This document shows, piece by piece, positions 45,501-52,674 of a DNA stretch of 64,000 nucleotides. Positions within the stretch are counted from its first letter, which is position 1, and each line of letters starts with the position of its first letter. The notes beneath the pieces were generated by a model. The model was not told the origin of the DNA and did not search any database. It was given only the letters and a program-made list of their open reading frames with translations. Both the position numbers and the translations under genes were made by a program. The DNA is taken from positions 476,240-540,239 of the forward strand of contig NZ_KB891809.1 of assembly GCF_000373565.1 (NCBI RefSeq), read 5' to 3'. The DNA comes from Streptomyces sp. HmicA12 (GTDB lineage Bacteria > Actinomycetota > Actinomycetes > Streptomycetales > Streptomycetaceae).

Positions 45501-45720
45501 CCAACCTCTGAGCAGCCCCATCGGAACCTCGCTGCTTAGAGTGCGCTCGCAGCGTCCGACGGACCAGATCCCCGACATAGCGACCCAAGATTTCAGGAGC
45601 GTCTTCCGGATCCAGAGGTTCGCGCTGGACCCGCCCCTCACCGGCCGCCTCGACCGTGCGTTGGTCGAGTTCATTGGTGACAATGTGCTCGTAGAGGCCA
45701 GGGGTAAGTCGTCTAGGCAT
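42565..45720 (-). CDS. PLD-like nuclease/SF2 helicase/DUF3427 fusion (putative defence or DNA-repair protein)
   Basis: 1051 residues. N-terminal ~125 residues are of unclear fold. The PLD-like domain follows with His226-x-Lys228 (RLHAKAWHF) and GSSN at 244-247; the usual HKD aspartate is absent. The SF2 helicase core has Walker A ATGTGKT at 355-361, DEFH at 448-451, TAT at 474-476 and QQLGRGLR at 651-658. The C-terminal ~390 residues are DUF3427-like. Such fusions resemble restriction or defence helicases and act on nucleic acid in the cytoplasm. Stretches are near 50% GC, far below neighbours, so it was probably acquired. Start ATG 45720; no clear ribosome site is visible. Confidence 0.87.
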   Translation of the reverse strand: MPRRLTPGLYEHIVTNELDQRTVEAAGEGRVQREPLDPEDAPEILGRYVGDLVRRTLRAHSKQRGSDGAAQRLVDQVAAINRIVEELGRLSPMQVGDEDAVALTRDLLLAVADRAPLPGEKVFPERPHVPLAASALFANRSRESVGHALQRELESADRVDLICAFIKWSGLRLLLGKLKDVRRRGKRLRVITTTYMGATDQRAVDALAELGAEVRISYETQATRLHAKAWHFHRESGTSTAYVGSSNMSKAALVDGLEWNVRLSQLESPTLVTSITDTFEDYWADPAFELYDPQSERDRNRLADALNTERSGPAQLPIELAPFDIQPHPHQREVLDELQAQRELHDRHRNLVVMATGTGKTVVSALDYRALRQAGKVDSLLFVAHRDSILKQSRAVFRHVLKDGAFGGLYVGGERPDEWRHVFASIQSLTSSGYKRLHPEHFDMVIVDEFHHAGARTYEELLTHIYPKELLGLTATPERTDQYDITRWFEGRTAVDLRLWEAVERGLLVPFHYFGINDETDLRSLRFSRRTGYQTRELEKLYTGDDARVRIILNELHEKVLDPRAMHALGFCVSVAHARYMAEKFTQAGLPSQALTGESSPREREQAVSDLVQGRIKALFTVDLFNEGVDIPCVDTVILLRPTESATVFLQQLGRGLRHAENKTSLTVLDFIGAQHADFRFEPSMRALTGATHRQVAREVEQGFPTLPSGCAVQLDRVARKYVLDSLQRTLKPRWAQSVAELRRLGDVSLGEFLKGTASEIEDVYRPSRGTWSELRDAAGMAVAPPGPADAELSKALRRSLHIDDPERLTYLRLLSGAKSPDGLQAGVRDWPTERLRRLAAMANSVLWGDALLASPVEAAAERILVEHRRKEELQQLVPELRERLQRVTRPLDPGGPNPLHVHAHYTRAEAEAAFGGEYKGQPTGVKWFEGEQADVFFIDLVKSEKHYSETTRYEDRVISPRRFQWETQSRTSITQETGQRYINHEARGSSLHLFVRESKKADGLLGAPSFIYVGPATYVTHENDRPMRLTLELEHTLPVDLYRRWSQLSG

Positions 45721-45836
45721 GAGTGCACTGTAGAGGCGGAGACTGACACTGCCTTCGGTAACTACCGATCTCAGTCTGCCGCTTGAGGTGCCTGGCACGG
45801 TATGACCAGCATGTACCGTGAGGCGCAACGTGTCAT

Positions 45837-46445
45837 CTACGAGCCTTCGCGATCAAAGCGCGTCTCGACGCACTGGAGGAGCTCATCCGTGTCGTGACCA
45901 TGAGCGCGAGCCCAGCAGAGTAGGTCCGTAATCAAAGCGGCTGCTGCCTGCATGTCCACTGGTCCAGCCAACCTGTGCCGCTGCAGCAACTCCTCAGCTC
46001 GGTCGACGGCCGCACTACGGACGTGCCCTCCCGCAGCATCGATTCCGGTGGCCAGCTCACACCACATCACCTTGCGGTCGGACCTGACGAGCACACCCCA
46101 CCTGTGGGCCACCGCATCCAGCATCCTGATGCCGCGCCCACTCTCGTCATCGTTCGCCGCATGGACAAGTGTCGGCAAGACTCGAAGATCCGGGTCTTGA
46201 ACCTCCATACGAAGGTAGACGCCGTTCATCAGTAGACCCAGTTCGGTGGGTGTACCGGCGCCAACGTGCGTGATGACGTTGGAGACCATCTCCGTCACGC
46301 ACAGTTGAGCGGAGTCGACGAGGTCGTGCAGGCCCCAGCGCATGAGGTGTAGCCGCACGATCCGGCGCAGGCCGGCCAGTTCCTCGGGCTCGGCGATGAA
46401 GGCCAGCTCCCATGGCTTTCGGAACACACAGTCCTGCTGGAGCAC
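45837..46445 (-). CDS. ATP-binding protein (histidine-kinase-like ATPase, RsbW type)
   Basis: About 202 residues. The HATPase fold shows the N box in CVTEMVSNVITHVG and the G1 region in DDESGRGIRMLDAVAHRWGV. Such proteins accompany XRE-DUF5753/DUF397 pairs in Streptomyces and are proposed anti-sigma-like or signalling partners. Start GTG 46445 is favoured because GGAGAGG lies eight bases upstream; an in-frame TTG at 46475 is possible. A C-terminal ~60-residue helical extension (VDRAEELLQRHRLAGPVD) follows the ATPase. It is divergent from the XRE gene. Confidence 0.8.
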   Translation of the reverse strand: MLQQDCVFRKPWELAFIAEPEELAGLRRIVRLHLMRWGLHDLVDSAQLCVTEMVSNVITHVGAGTPTELGLLMNGVYLRMEVQDPDLRVLPTLVHAANDDESGRGIRMLDAVAHRWGVLVRSDRKVMWCELATGIDAAGGHVRSAAVDRAEELLQRHRLAGPVDMQAAAALITDLLCWARAHGHDTDELLQCVETRFDREGS

Positions 46446-46543
46446 AGTCTCGTCCTCTCCGTAGAGGTGCAACAACTCCCGCCTCAGGGCTGCGAGTTCG
46501 TCGCCGCCCCCACAACACAGCGTGACCGCATCCGATCCCTTCT

Positions 46544-46554
46544 TGCAATTTGCA
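46544..46554. promoter_or_regulatory. TGCAA-T-TTGCA palindrome in the XRE/ATPase divergent promoter
   Basis: A perfect 11-bp AT-rich palindrome lies in the 191-bp gap between the ATP-binding protein and XRE genes. It is a likely operator for the XRE-DUF5753 regulator. Confidence 0.5.
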
Positions 46555-46636
46555 GAACGGGATTCCCACTAACGAGTGATTGGCAGGCATGCCTCTTGGC
46601 GCGGAGACTGAGGCCGGCTAGCAGGGAGGTGTCGAG

Positions 46637-47485
46637 ATGGCTGGATCTCCGACCGCACGACGTCGGCGGCTTTCGATCGAGCTGAAGAAGCTCCGCGAAG
46701 CCAGTGGGCTGACCTGCGCCCAGGTGGGTGCGGCAGTGGACTGGAGCGGTTCCAAGGTGAACCGGATGGAGACCGGCCATGGCCGTGTGCAGCCATCCGA
46801 CGTCGACGCGTTGTGTCGGCTCTACGAGACCAGCGACGAGATGCGCGACTTCCTCAAGTCGCTTGCTCGGCAGGCCAAGACGAAGGGCTGGTGGCAGATC
46901 CACGGCTCGGGAGTGCCCGAGTGGTTCAACATCTACATCGGGCTGGAGCAGGAAGCTTCGTCGTTCCGGCAGTACCAGTGCGAACTCATTCCCGGCCTCA
47001 TGCAGACGGCCGCCTACATGACCGAACTGCACGTCGCTGGTTCGCACATGACGCCGAACGACTCAGAGCGAGCGATCCGCGTACGTCAGGAGCGCCAGGA
47101 GATGCTGTCGCGGGCGAACGCCCCGGACTCTTGGTTCATCATGAGCGAGGGCGCGCTCCGGAACGTCGTAGGCGACCGCGCTGTCATGCGTGAACAGCTC
47201 GAACACCTACTGAATGTCGCCCAATTGATGTCGCTCACTCTGCAAGTGCTTCCGTTCGACTCGGGTACGCGACCGGTGCCGGGCTCGTTCACGATCCTCG
47301 ACTTCCCCGACCAAGAGGACCCAGCCGTCGTCTATCGGGACGGCATCACCGATGCCATCTACCTCGAAGGGGACCATCATGTCCGTGAATACACGCGAGC
47401 CTTCGATGGGTTGATGGCAGCCGCCTTGAGCCCACAACGCTCTCTTCTACTGATCAAGAACATGATCAAGGAGTACGCAGGATGA
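46637..47485 (+). CDS. XRE helix-turn-helix regulator with DUF5753 (Scr1 family antitoxin-like)
   Basis: 282 residues. The HTH is at ~13-45 (LKKLREASGLTCAQVGAAVDWSGSKVNRMETG). DUF5753 fills the rest (AKTKGWWQIHGSGVPEWFN, FRQYQCELIPGLMQTAAYM, LNVAQLMSLTLQVLPF). The family is described as antitoxin-like, paired with DUF397 proteins, and influences antibiotic production and differentiation in S. coelicolor. Its stop overlaps the DUF397 start by 4 nt. RBS AGGGAGGTG precedes ATG 46637. Confidence 0.9.
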   Translation: MAGSPTARRRRLSIELKKLREASGLTCAQVGAAVDWSGSKVNRMETGHGRVQPSDVDALCRLYETSDEMRDFLKSLARQAKTKGWWQIHGSGVPEWFNIYIGLEQEASSFRQYQCELIPGLMQTAAYMTELHVAGSHMTPNDSERAIRVRQERQEMLSRANAPDSWFIMSEGALRNVVGDRAVMREQLEHLLNVAQLMSLTLQVLPFDSGTRPVPGSFTILDFPDQEDPAVVYRDGITDAIYLEGDHHVREYTRAFDGLMAAALSPQRSLLLIKNMIKEYAG

Positions 47486-47706
47486 CCACGGACCACCCCG
47501 AGAGCTCGGCCCTTTCGGAAGCTCCAGAACAACTCCGCTGGCTCAAGTCGTCGTACAGCAACGGCGCTGGAGGCGAGTGTGTCGAGTGCGCCATCGGCGC
47601 AGGTGGGGAGGTGCTTGTGCGCGACTCAAAGCGGGCGGATGGACCGACTCTCACTGTCGAAGACCGCACTTGGGCCTGCTTCCTGAGCGGTCTCGGCGTG
47701 GGGTAG
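47482..47706 (+). CDS. DUF397 domain protein
   Basis: 74 residues with the DUF397 pattern LRWLKSSYSNGAGGECVECA, VLVRDSKRADGPTLTV and a terminal W..FL. DUF397 proteins are partners, possibly toxin-like, of XRE-DUF5753 regulators. It is coupled to that gene by an ATGA overlap. Confidence 0.9.
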   Translation: MTTDHPESSALSEAPEQLRWLKSSYSNGAGGECVECAIGAGGEVLVRDSKRADGPTLTVEDRTWACFLSGLGVG

Positions 47707-48133
47707 GCGGGACCGGCGCCTTGCACCGGTGGGGTGGTTCCGGTGGTCGAAGTCGGTTGCGGGCCGGTGGGTTTTCCTGGATTGCTTGGCTGGTGCCGGT
47801 GGGTGGCTGCTGATGCCTCCCCTACCTACCGCCTCTGGCTGACGGGCCGTTGGGGCTGGCTTTCGTCGGCTTGGGATTCGTTGGGGACAGGGCGCGGGTC
47901 AGCCGGGCAGGCAGGCCTTCGGTGGGCTAGCGCCGCAGATTGTGGTGGGGCGAGTGCGCGTTGGCTGGGGGTGAGGTCTCAACTCTGGTTGGGCTACCGA
48001 GAGTTGCTTCCCTAGGCAGAGATTGCCTGTTCTGCCCCTCTCGTGTCACTCTCCGTCTACACAACTTCACGCACAGGCGACCCCCGCGAGGCGGCAACCT
48101 CCGGGGGCCTGGCACAAGGAGCAGCAACTCCCC
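47707..48133 (+). other. Non-coding 427-bp stretch
   Basis: No supported gene. The first half is rich in GGTGG/CCGGTGG tracts, and the second half is pyrimidine-rich before an AAGGAG ahead of the next ATG. Frames through it lack protein-like composition. It could hold a promoter for the following gene. Confidence 0.4.
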
Positions 48134-49063
48134 ATGCAGATTCATCGTATCCCTCGGCATGCGCGGGACTTCACCGTCATCGCCAACAAAGCCATCCGCG
48201 ATCCGCGGCTCTCGCACACCGCTCGCGGCATCCTCGTCTACGTTCTGTCGCTGCCCAGCGGCTCCCCGGTCAACGTCCGGACCCTCAGTGACGGCTTTCC
48301 TCAGGGGCGGCTCGCTGTCTCCAAGGCCGTAAAGGAACTGCGGGAGTTGGGGTACTGGGTCACCCGGACCGAGCGGGACTCTCGTAGCAAGCGGATCATC
48401 TCCAGTGTCGAGGTGTACGAGCTGCCCGAGCTGCGCGGTTCTACGAGCGTCGGCGAGCCGGTTCCCGGGCGGGTGGGAACCGGGGACTCGGGCGCGAAAT
48501 CCCCTGGCGGGGAGGACTTCTCCAAGGACGGGAGGAAGGACCCTCCCCTCCCTCCCGCCGAAGTCCAGGCTGAGGCTGAGGCTCAGGTCGCGGCCGAGCC
48601 CGGGGCCGAACCAGCCCGGGATCCGCGAGCCGCCGAAAGTGCCCACATCCTGTGGCGGCTCGGGACCGTCGACGCTCGGCTGCGGTTGTCCGAGCGGAGT
48701 GTGCGGGAGCTGGTGCCCGAGGTGTGTGACTGGCTCGATCGGGGGGCCTCGGCCGCCCAGATCATCGATGCCGTCAGCGCCGGGCTGCCCGCCAAGGTGT
48801 ACTCGGCCGCGCGGCTCGTCGGTGATCGGCTCGCCCGGAAGCGGCCTGAGCGGAAGCGGGCCTGGCGGGCGGTCGTCGACTGTCCTGAGTGCCGGGATCC
48901 GTTGCCTTGGGGGCAGGAGGGCGGGGTGTGTCGGGAGTGTGCCGCCGCCGGGGCCGCGGAGCAGCTCCCCGCCGGCGGTGATGGCTGCGGTGAAGTGCGG
49001 CGGATCCTGCGGGAGCGGGAGCGAGGGTCGTGGGGAGGCCGGCTTCCGGTAGGGGTTGTGTGA
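48134..49063 (+). CDS. Winged-helix domain protein (replication-initiator-like N-terminus)
   Basis: 309 residues. The N-terminal ~90 residues form a winged helix like those of plasmid-type replication or conjugation regulators (RDFTVIANKAIRDPRLSHTARGILVYVLSLP, FPQGRLAVSKAVKELRELGYW). A charged Glu/Ala linker follows. The C-terminal half is helical and ends in a CPECRDPLPWGQEGGVCREC zinc-ribbon-like cluster. Start ATG 48134 with AAGGAG 12 bases upstream; the frame starts at 48023. Function unknown. Similar proteins occur in many copies across Streptomyces, sometimes near mobile elements. Confidence 0.72.
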   Translation: MQIHRIPRHARDFTVIANKAIRDPRLSHTARGILVYVLSLPSGSPVNVRTLSDGFPQGRLAVSKAVKELRELGYWVTRTERDSRSKRIISSVEVYELPELRGSTSVGEPVPGRVGTGDSGAKSPGGEDFSKDGRKDPPLPPAEVQAEAEAQVAAEPGAEPARDPRAAESAHILWRLGTVDARLRLSERSVRELVPEVCDWLDRGASAAQIIDAVSAGLPAKVYSAARLVGDRLARKRPERKRAWRAVVDCPECRDPLPWGQEGGVCRECAAAGAAEQLPAGGDGCGEVRRILRERERGSWGGRLPVGVV

Positions 49064-49154
49064 CCGTGTGCGGCTGCTCTGACCAGGCATGCTGTCTCTT
49101 GAGCAACGTAGAGACGTAAACGGTGCAGAGAACGGCGCAACGGCAAGGAGCGAC

Positions 49155-49490
49155 ATGGGGGTGCACGTCAGTCTCGTACGTGTCACGCAGCGCGGTACGA
49201 GTTCGAAGGGGCGCAGGGTGGAGTATCTGGCGTCCGTAGGGCGGTCCGGTGACACGTTCGCCGGGCTGTGTGCGCGGAGTGAGCTGCCGATGCTGCGTCG
49301 CGTGGACCCGTACAACAGCCAGATCCTGACCGCGCGGGACATGCCGCAGTTCATCTCGGAACTCGAAGCCACGCGGGCGGGCAGCGCGGGCCAGGACGTG
49401 GGGGTAGCAGGACTGCTCGACGACCTGCTCGGCCTGGCCCGGCGCTGCGCCTCCCAGGCGGGGCTGGAAGTCCATCTGGACGGCGATTAA
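49155..49490 (+). CDS. Small hypothetical protein
   Basis: 111 residues. Start ATG 49155 has AAGGAG five bases upstream, which fixes the start over 49089. The composition is normal for the genome, with LLDDLLGLARRCASQAGLEVHL at the C-terminus suggesting an amphipathic helix. I do not recognise the family. It is convergent to the sigma-factor operon. Confidence 0.65.
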   Translation: MGVHVSLVRVTQRGTSSKGRRVEYLASVGRSGDTFAGLCARSELPMLRRVDPYNSQILTARDMPQFISELEATRAGSAGQDVGVAGLLDDLLGLARRCASQAGLEVHLDGD

Positions 49491-49506
49491 GCGGGCCGCA
49501 GCCCGA

Positions 49507-50394
49507 CTACCGCGCGAACTGCGGGTCCTTCGCCTGGTTGTAGATCTGCTTGCCCGATGCGTCGTACGCGTGGACGTACGGGGTCGGGCCGAAGTAGTGC
49601 TTCCCCTGTGGGGTGTTCGGGGTGATGGTCGCCGCGTAGGTGAAGGCGCCGCCTGCCAACTTCGCCGGGTACTCCTGCGGCTTCTCGCCGTAGCTGATGG
49701 TGATCTTGGCTACGGCGGCGGTGTAGTGGCCGGCGCCGTACATGAGGTACTGGCCCTTGGTCGCGGGTTCCATCGCGGAGTCGAAGTACGAGATCGTGCG
49801 GCCCTCGCCCCACAGGCGGTTGTTGATGAAGGTGGGCGGGGAGTTCGGGGTCGTCCCCTTGCCGTTCTTCGCCTGGCACTGGACGTACTGGCCGGCCGAG
49901 TCGACAGCTACCAGGACGCCGTCCGTGGTCTGTGAGGGCGTGGGGACGCTGATCGCGTTCACCACGTGGAACTTCGACGCGGCCGCGCCCAGGCAGGAGT
50001 TGAGGATGCCGGTGGCGGTGACGGTGGCGATGGGGGGTGTGGTCGCCGAGGTGACGGTGAAGGCCGACTCGGTGGAGTTGGCGGGTGCCGTGGACGGTGT
50101 GCCGGGGCTCGGTGTCGCGGAGGGGGACGGGTTGCCGCCGGGGCGAGCGGTCTCGGTGGCCTGCGGCCCGGCGTCGCCGGTTCCGCCGAAGGCCGCCACC
50201 GCCGCCAGGCTCACCGCCGTCACACCCGTCGCCACCGCCAGCGGCACTCCCCATCTGCGGCGCAGCGAGGTGCTGTTGTCGTTCTCCCGGGGGTCTTCGG
50301 GGTCGATCTTCATCAGAAGCTCCTCTCGCAGCCGCCGGTGGTCCGGCAGATCACGATCGGAAGGAGCCGCAGGAATGCCCTGCTTGTCATTCAT
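49507..50394 (-). CDS. Membrane-anchored protein coupled to a sigma factor (possible anti-sigma or effector)
   Basis: 295 residues: a ~48-residue cytoplasmic N-terminus, one membrane helix (GVPLAVATGVTAVSLAAVAAF), a Pro/Ser/Thr-rich linker and an extracellular domain of ~200 residues with no motif I recognise. The start overlaps the sigma-factor stop by 4 nt (ATGA). Topology and coupling suit a membrane-bound anti-sigma factor. However, the short cytoplasmic part lacks the HxxxCxxC zinc motif, so it may instead be a regulated target. Confidence 0.72.
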   Translation of the reverse strand: MNDKQGIPAAPSDRDLPDHRRLREELLMKIDPEDPRENDNSTSLRRRWGVPLAVATGVTAVSLAAVAAFGGTGDAGPQATETARPGGNPSPSATPSPGTPSTAPANSTESAFTVTSATTPPIATVTATGILNSCLGAAASKFHVVNAISVPTPSQTTDGVLVAVDSAGQYVQCQAKNGKGTTPNSPPTFINNRLWGEGRTISYFDSAMEPATKGQYLMYGAGHYTAAVAKITISYGEKPQEYPAKLAGGAFTYAATITPNTPQGKHYFGPTPYVHAYDASGKQIYNQAKDPQFAR

Positions 50395-51038
50395 CGTGCG
50401 ACTTCCTTCGCGTGGATGGGGTTCTGGGGACTGAACGGAGCTGGTGCGGCGGCCGCGTCGGCCAGGTCGGCGCCCAGTCGTCGTCGGGCGCGGTGCAGTC
50501 TGGACTTCACCGTTCCGACCGCCACCTTCAGCACTGCCGCGGCCGCCTGCTGGTCCAGGCCCGACCACACGCACAGCTCGATGACCTCGCGCTCGTGGCG
50601 CGGCAGCCTGGCCAGCGCCCGGTGAATCTCCGACATGCGGCGCTCGTCGTCGACCTGGCCCGCGACGCCCTCCGCGTGGTCGCCCACCGGTTCGTCGTGC
50701 GAGACGAGGCGGCGCAGCAGTGCCTCGGCGCGTCTCAGCCGCCGTCTGGTGTTCGACAGCAGGCCGTCGGCGACGCCGAGCAGCCACGGCAGCGCCGAGT
50801 CGCGGTCGAGGACCGTCTCCGAGCGTCTGCGCCAGGCGTGCAGAAACACGGTCGACGTGAGGTCTTCGGCCTCGGCCCAGTCGGCCGTCCGCCGGAACAG
50901 GTAGTTGTAGACGGCCTTCCCGTGCCGGTCGAAGATCTGGCCGAACGCCTGCCGGTCGCCGTCGACGGCTCTGGCCCACAGCTCTCGGTCGGATGTCCCC
51001 CTGCCCGGTGCGGTGGGATCAGCGTCGTTCAGTTCCAT
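50391..51038 (-). CDS. ECF-type RNA polymerase sigma factor
   Basis: 215 residues. Region 2 is seen as IFDRHGKAVYNYLFRRTADW and AEDLTSTVFLHAWRR. Region 4 is LPRHEREVIELCVWSGL followed by KVAVGTVKSRLHRARRRL. The C-terminus extends ~25 residues past region 4. Start ATG 51038 (MELNDADP). The frame stays open to 51197 through a 9-bp repeat that would add Asp/Gly/Thr repeats, which I judge not translated. Coupled to the membrane protein downstream. Confidence 0.87.
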   Translation of the reverse strand: MELNDADPTAPGRGTSDRELWARAVDGDRQAFGQIFDRHGKAVYNYLFRRTADWAEAEDLTSTVFLHAWRRRSETVLDRDSALPWLLGVADGLLSNTRRRLRRAEALLRRLVSHDEPVGDHAEGVAGQVDDERRMSEIHRALARLPRHEREVIELCVWSGLDQQAAAAVLKVAVGTVKSRLHRARRRLGADLADAAAAPAPFSPQNPIHAKEVAR

Positions 51039-51074
51039 GCTCTGTACGTGTCCGGCACCCCGGCGAAGGTTCCC

Positions 51075-51164
51075 GTCGATCCTGTCGGTCTTGTCGGTCC
51101 CGTCGGTCTTGTCGGTCCCGTCGGTCCTGTCGATCCCGTCGGTCTCGTCGATCCCGTCGATTTC
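51075..51164. repeat. 9-bp minisatellite, ten copies, upstream of the sigma-factor gene
   Basis: GTCGRTCYY repeats ten times without interruption, with only R/Y variation. It starts 37 bp upstream of the sigma-factor start, where promoter or leader elements would lie. In the sigma-factor frame it is open and would encode DGIDRTDGT-like units. Confidence 0.85.
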
Positions 51165-51306
51165 TCCCCCCGCGCGTCTCCCCTCGAAGATCCCCATGGT
51201 CCCGGACGGCTCGTGTGCCCGAACCGCTTACCCCCTCGCTCTGGAAGCCGTACGTTTCTTCACGGGGCAGAAGGTCGGTTTAGGCGATGTGTGAAGGAGG
51301 GCGCTC

Positions 51307-52206
51307 GTGTGGGGCGTCGACCATGTCGTGAGTTTCCGGCGCGAAGTGACGGCCTTCGAGAGGTGTGCGGCGGGTTGGGAGGGGCGTGACGTTCCGCTGG
51401 TTCCGGGGTGCCCCGGGTGGTCCGTGGCGGATCTCGTACTGCACCTGGGGGCCACGCACCGGCGGGTCATTCACATCGCCGGGGCCGACCGCGTGGAACC
51501 GCCCGAGGCGCTCGGGGATCCGGAGTTGCTGCGGTTGCCCGCCGAGCGGTCGGGGTGGCCCGAGCCCGGCGGCGGGCCTTCGCTCGGGAAGATGCCGAGC
51601 GGGCTGCTCGACTGGTTCCGGGACGGGGCCGACCGGCTGGAGAAGGTGTTCACCGCCCGGGATCCCGGAGAGACGGCGTGGTCGTGGGCGGCCGGGCAGG
51701 GCGAGTCGGGGGCCGATTCGTTCGGCGGGCGGACCGTCGGGTTCTGGCTGCGGCTGCAGACCATCGAGGCCGCCGTGCACCGGTGGGACGCCGAGTCCGC
51801 CGCCGGAGGAGTGCCCTCGCCCGTGGACACCTGGCTCGCCGCCGACGCCGTCAGCCACGCCTTCGAGGTGATGGCTCCGGCACGGCGGGCCTGGGGGCAG
51901 GTGCCGGGCGGGCAGGGCGAGCGGCTGCGGTTCAAGCAGGCGGACGGGTTCCGTACGTGGGTCGTGCAGGTCGACCCCGAGGATGTGCTGCTCAACCAGG
52001 GCAGCGGGTGCTGCCTCGTCGAGCTGGCGGGCTCGGTGTCCGATCTGATGCTGCATCTGTGGCAGCGCGTCCCACGGACGGCGCTGGGCGTGCGCGGCGA
52101 CGAGTCGCTGCTCGACCGGTACTTCCCCTCCCCCGCGCCGTGGACGTCGGGCGGCGCCGCCGGGTACTGCCCGGATCCCGGCGGTGAGGGGGCCGGGCGG
52201 CGCTGA
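51307..52206 (+). CDS. Maleylpyruvate isomerase-family mycothiol-dependent enzyme
   Basis: 299 residues. The DinB-like four-helix N-terminus shows CPGWSVADLVLHLGATHRR (first metal His), with the second metal pair in RLQTIEAAVHRWDAE (Glu and His). A C-terminal MDMPI domain follows. Members use mycothiol as cofactor for isomerisation or transfer. Start GTG 51307. It is divergent from the sigma-factor operon. Substrate unknown. Confidence 0.87.
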   Translation: MWGVDHVVSFRREVTAFERCAAGWEGRDVPLVPGCPGWSVADLVLHLGATHRRVIHIAGADRVEPPEALGDPELLRLPAERSGWPEPGGGPSLGKMPSGLLDWFRDGADRLEKVFTARDPGETAWSWAAGQGESGADSFGGRTVGFWLRLQTIEAAVHRWDAESAAGGVPSPVDTWLAADAVSHAFEVMAPARRAWGQVPGGQGERLRFKQADGFRTWVVQVDPEDVLLNQGSGCCLVELAGSVSDLMLHLWQRVPRTALGVRGDESLLDRYFPSPAPWTSGGAAGYCPDPGGEGAGRR

Positions 52207-52348
52207 GGGCCGAGTGACCCCGCGCACAGTCCACGCCCCGTCGGCCGCGCCCCGAGGCGCGCGGCGTAACCTCGCAAACGGCGCCAAGCCGCGCCAGTCA
52301 GCGCATTGCCGGGCATCCGGCCCGGCGGTCCGTCCACCAGGAGACTCC

Positions 52349-52654
52349 ATGGCCCGCACGCTCCCCACCGCCCCGATCGCCGCCGCCGGCCTCATCGGCG
52401 GCTACGCCACCGCCCGCTTCACCAAGAAGCGGCCGCTGGGCGGGGCCGTGCTCGCCGTCGCCGGTGCGGCCGCCGCCACGCAGTGGACCAAGGTGCGGGG
52501 CGGGAAGGTCGCCGGGGCACTGACCGGGGCGTACGTCGCCGCGTTCGCCGGGTCGCACCCGCTCGCCAAGAAGGTCGGCGCCTGGCCCGCCGTCTTCGGG
52601 GTCGCCGGGGCCGTCGCCGCCGCGTCGTACGTCGTCGTGGACCGCAAGGCCTGA
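52349..52654 (+). CDS. Small Ala/Gly-rich membrane protein
   Basis: 101 residues with three or four weak hydrophobic segments (PIAAAGLIGGYATARF, GGAVLAVAGAAAATQW, GALTGAYVAAFAG, AVFGVAGAVAAASYVVV). A CAGGAG ribosome site precedes ATG 52349. Function unknown; similar short proteins are common in Streptomyces. Confidence 0.7.
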   Translation: MARTLPTAPIAAAGLIGGYATARFTKKRPLGGAVLAVAGAAAATQWTKVRGGKVAGALTGAYVAAFAGSHPLAKKVGAWPAVFGVAGAVAAASYVVVDRKA

Positions 52655-52674
52655 GCAGGCCTGGGCCCAGCCGC

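Noticed and set aside
42565..49490. Integrated plasmid or prophage
   Set aside because: Despite low GC and a replication-initiator-like winged-helix protein, there is no integrase, excisionase, transfer protein or flanking direct repeat.
51075..51164. CRISPR-like array
   Set aside because: The repeats are 9 bp and contiguous with no unique spacers and no cas genes nearby, so it is a minisatellite.
51039..51197. N-terminal extension of the sigma factor through the repeat
   Set aside because: It would add a repetitive, non-conserved Asp/Gly/Thr segment. ATG 51038 gives a normal-length ECF protein, although translation through the repeat cannot be excluded.
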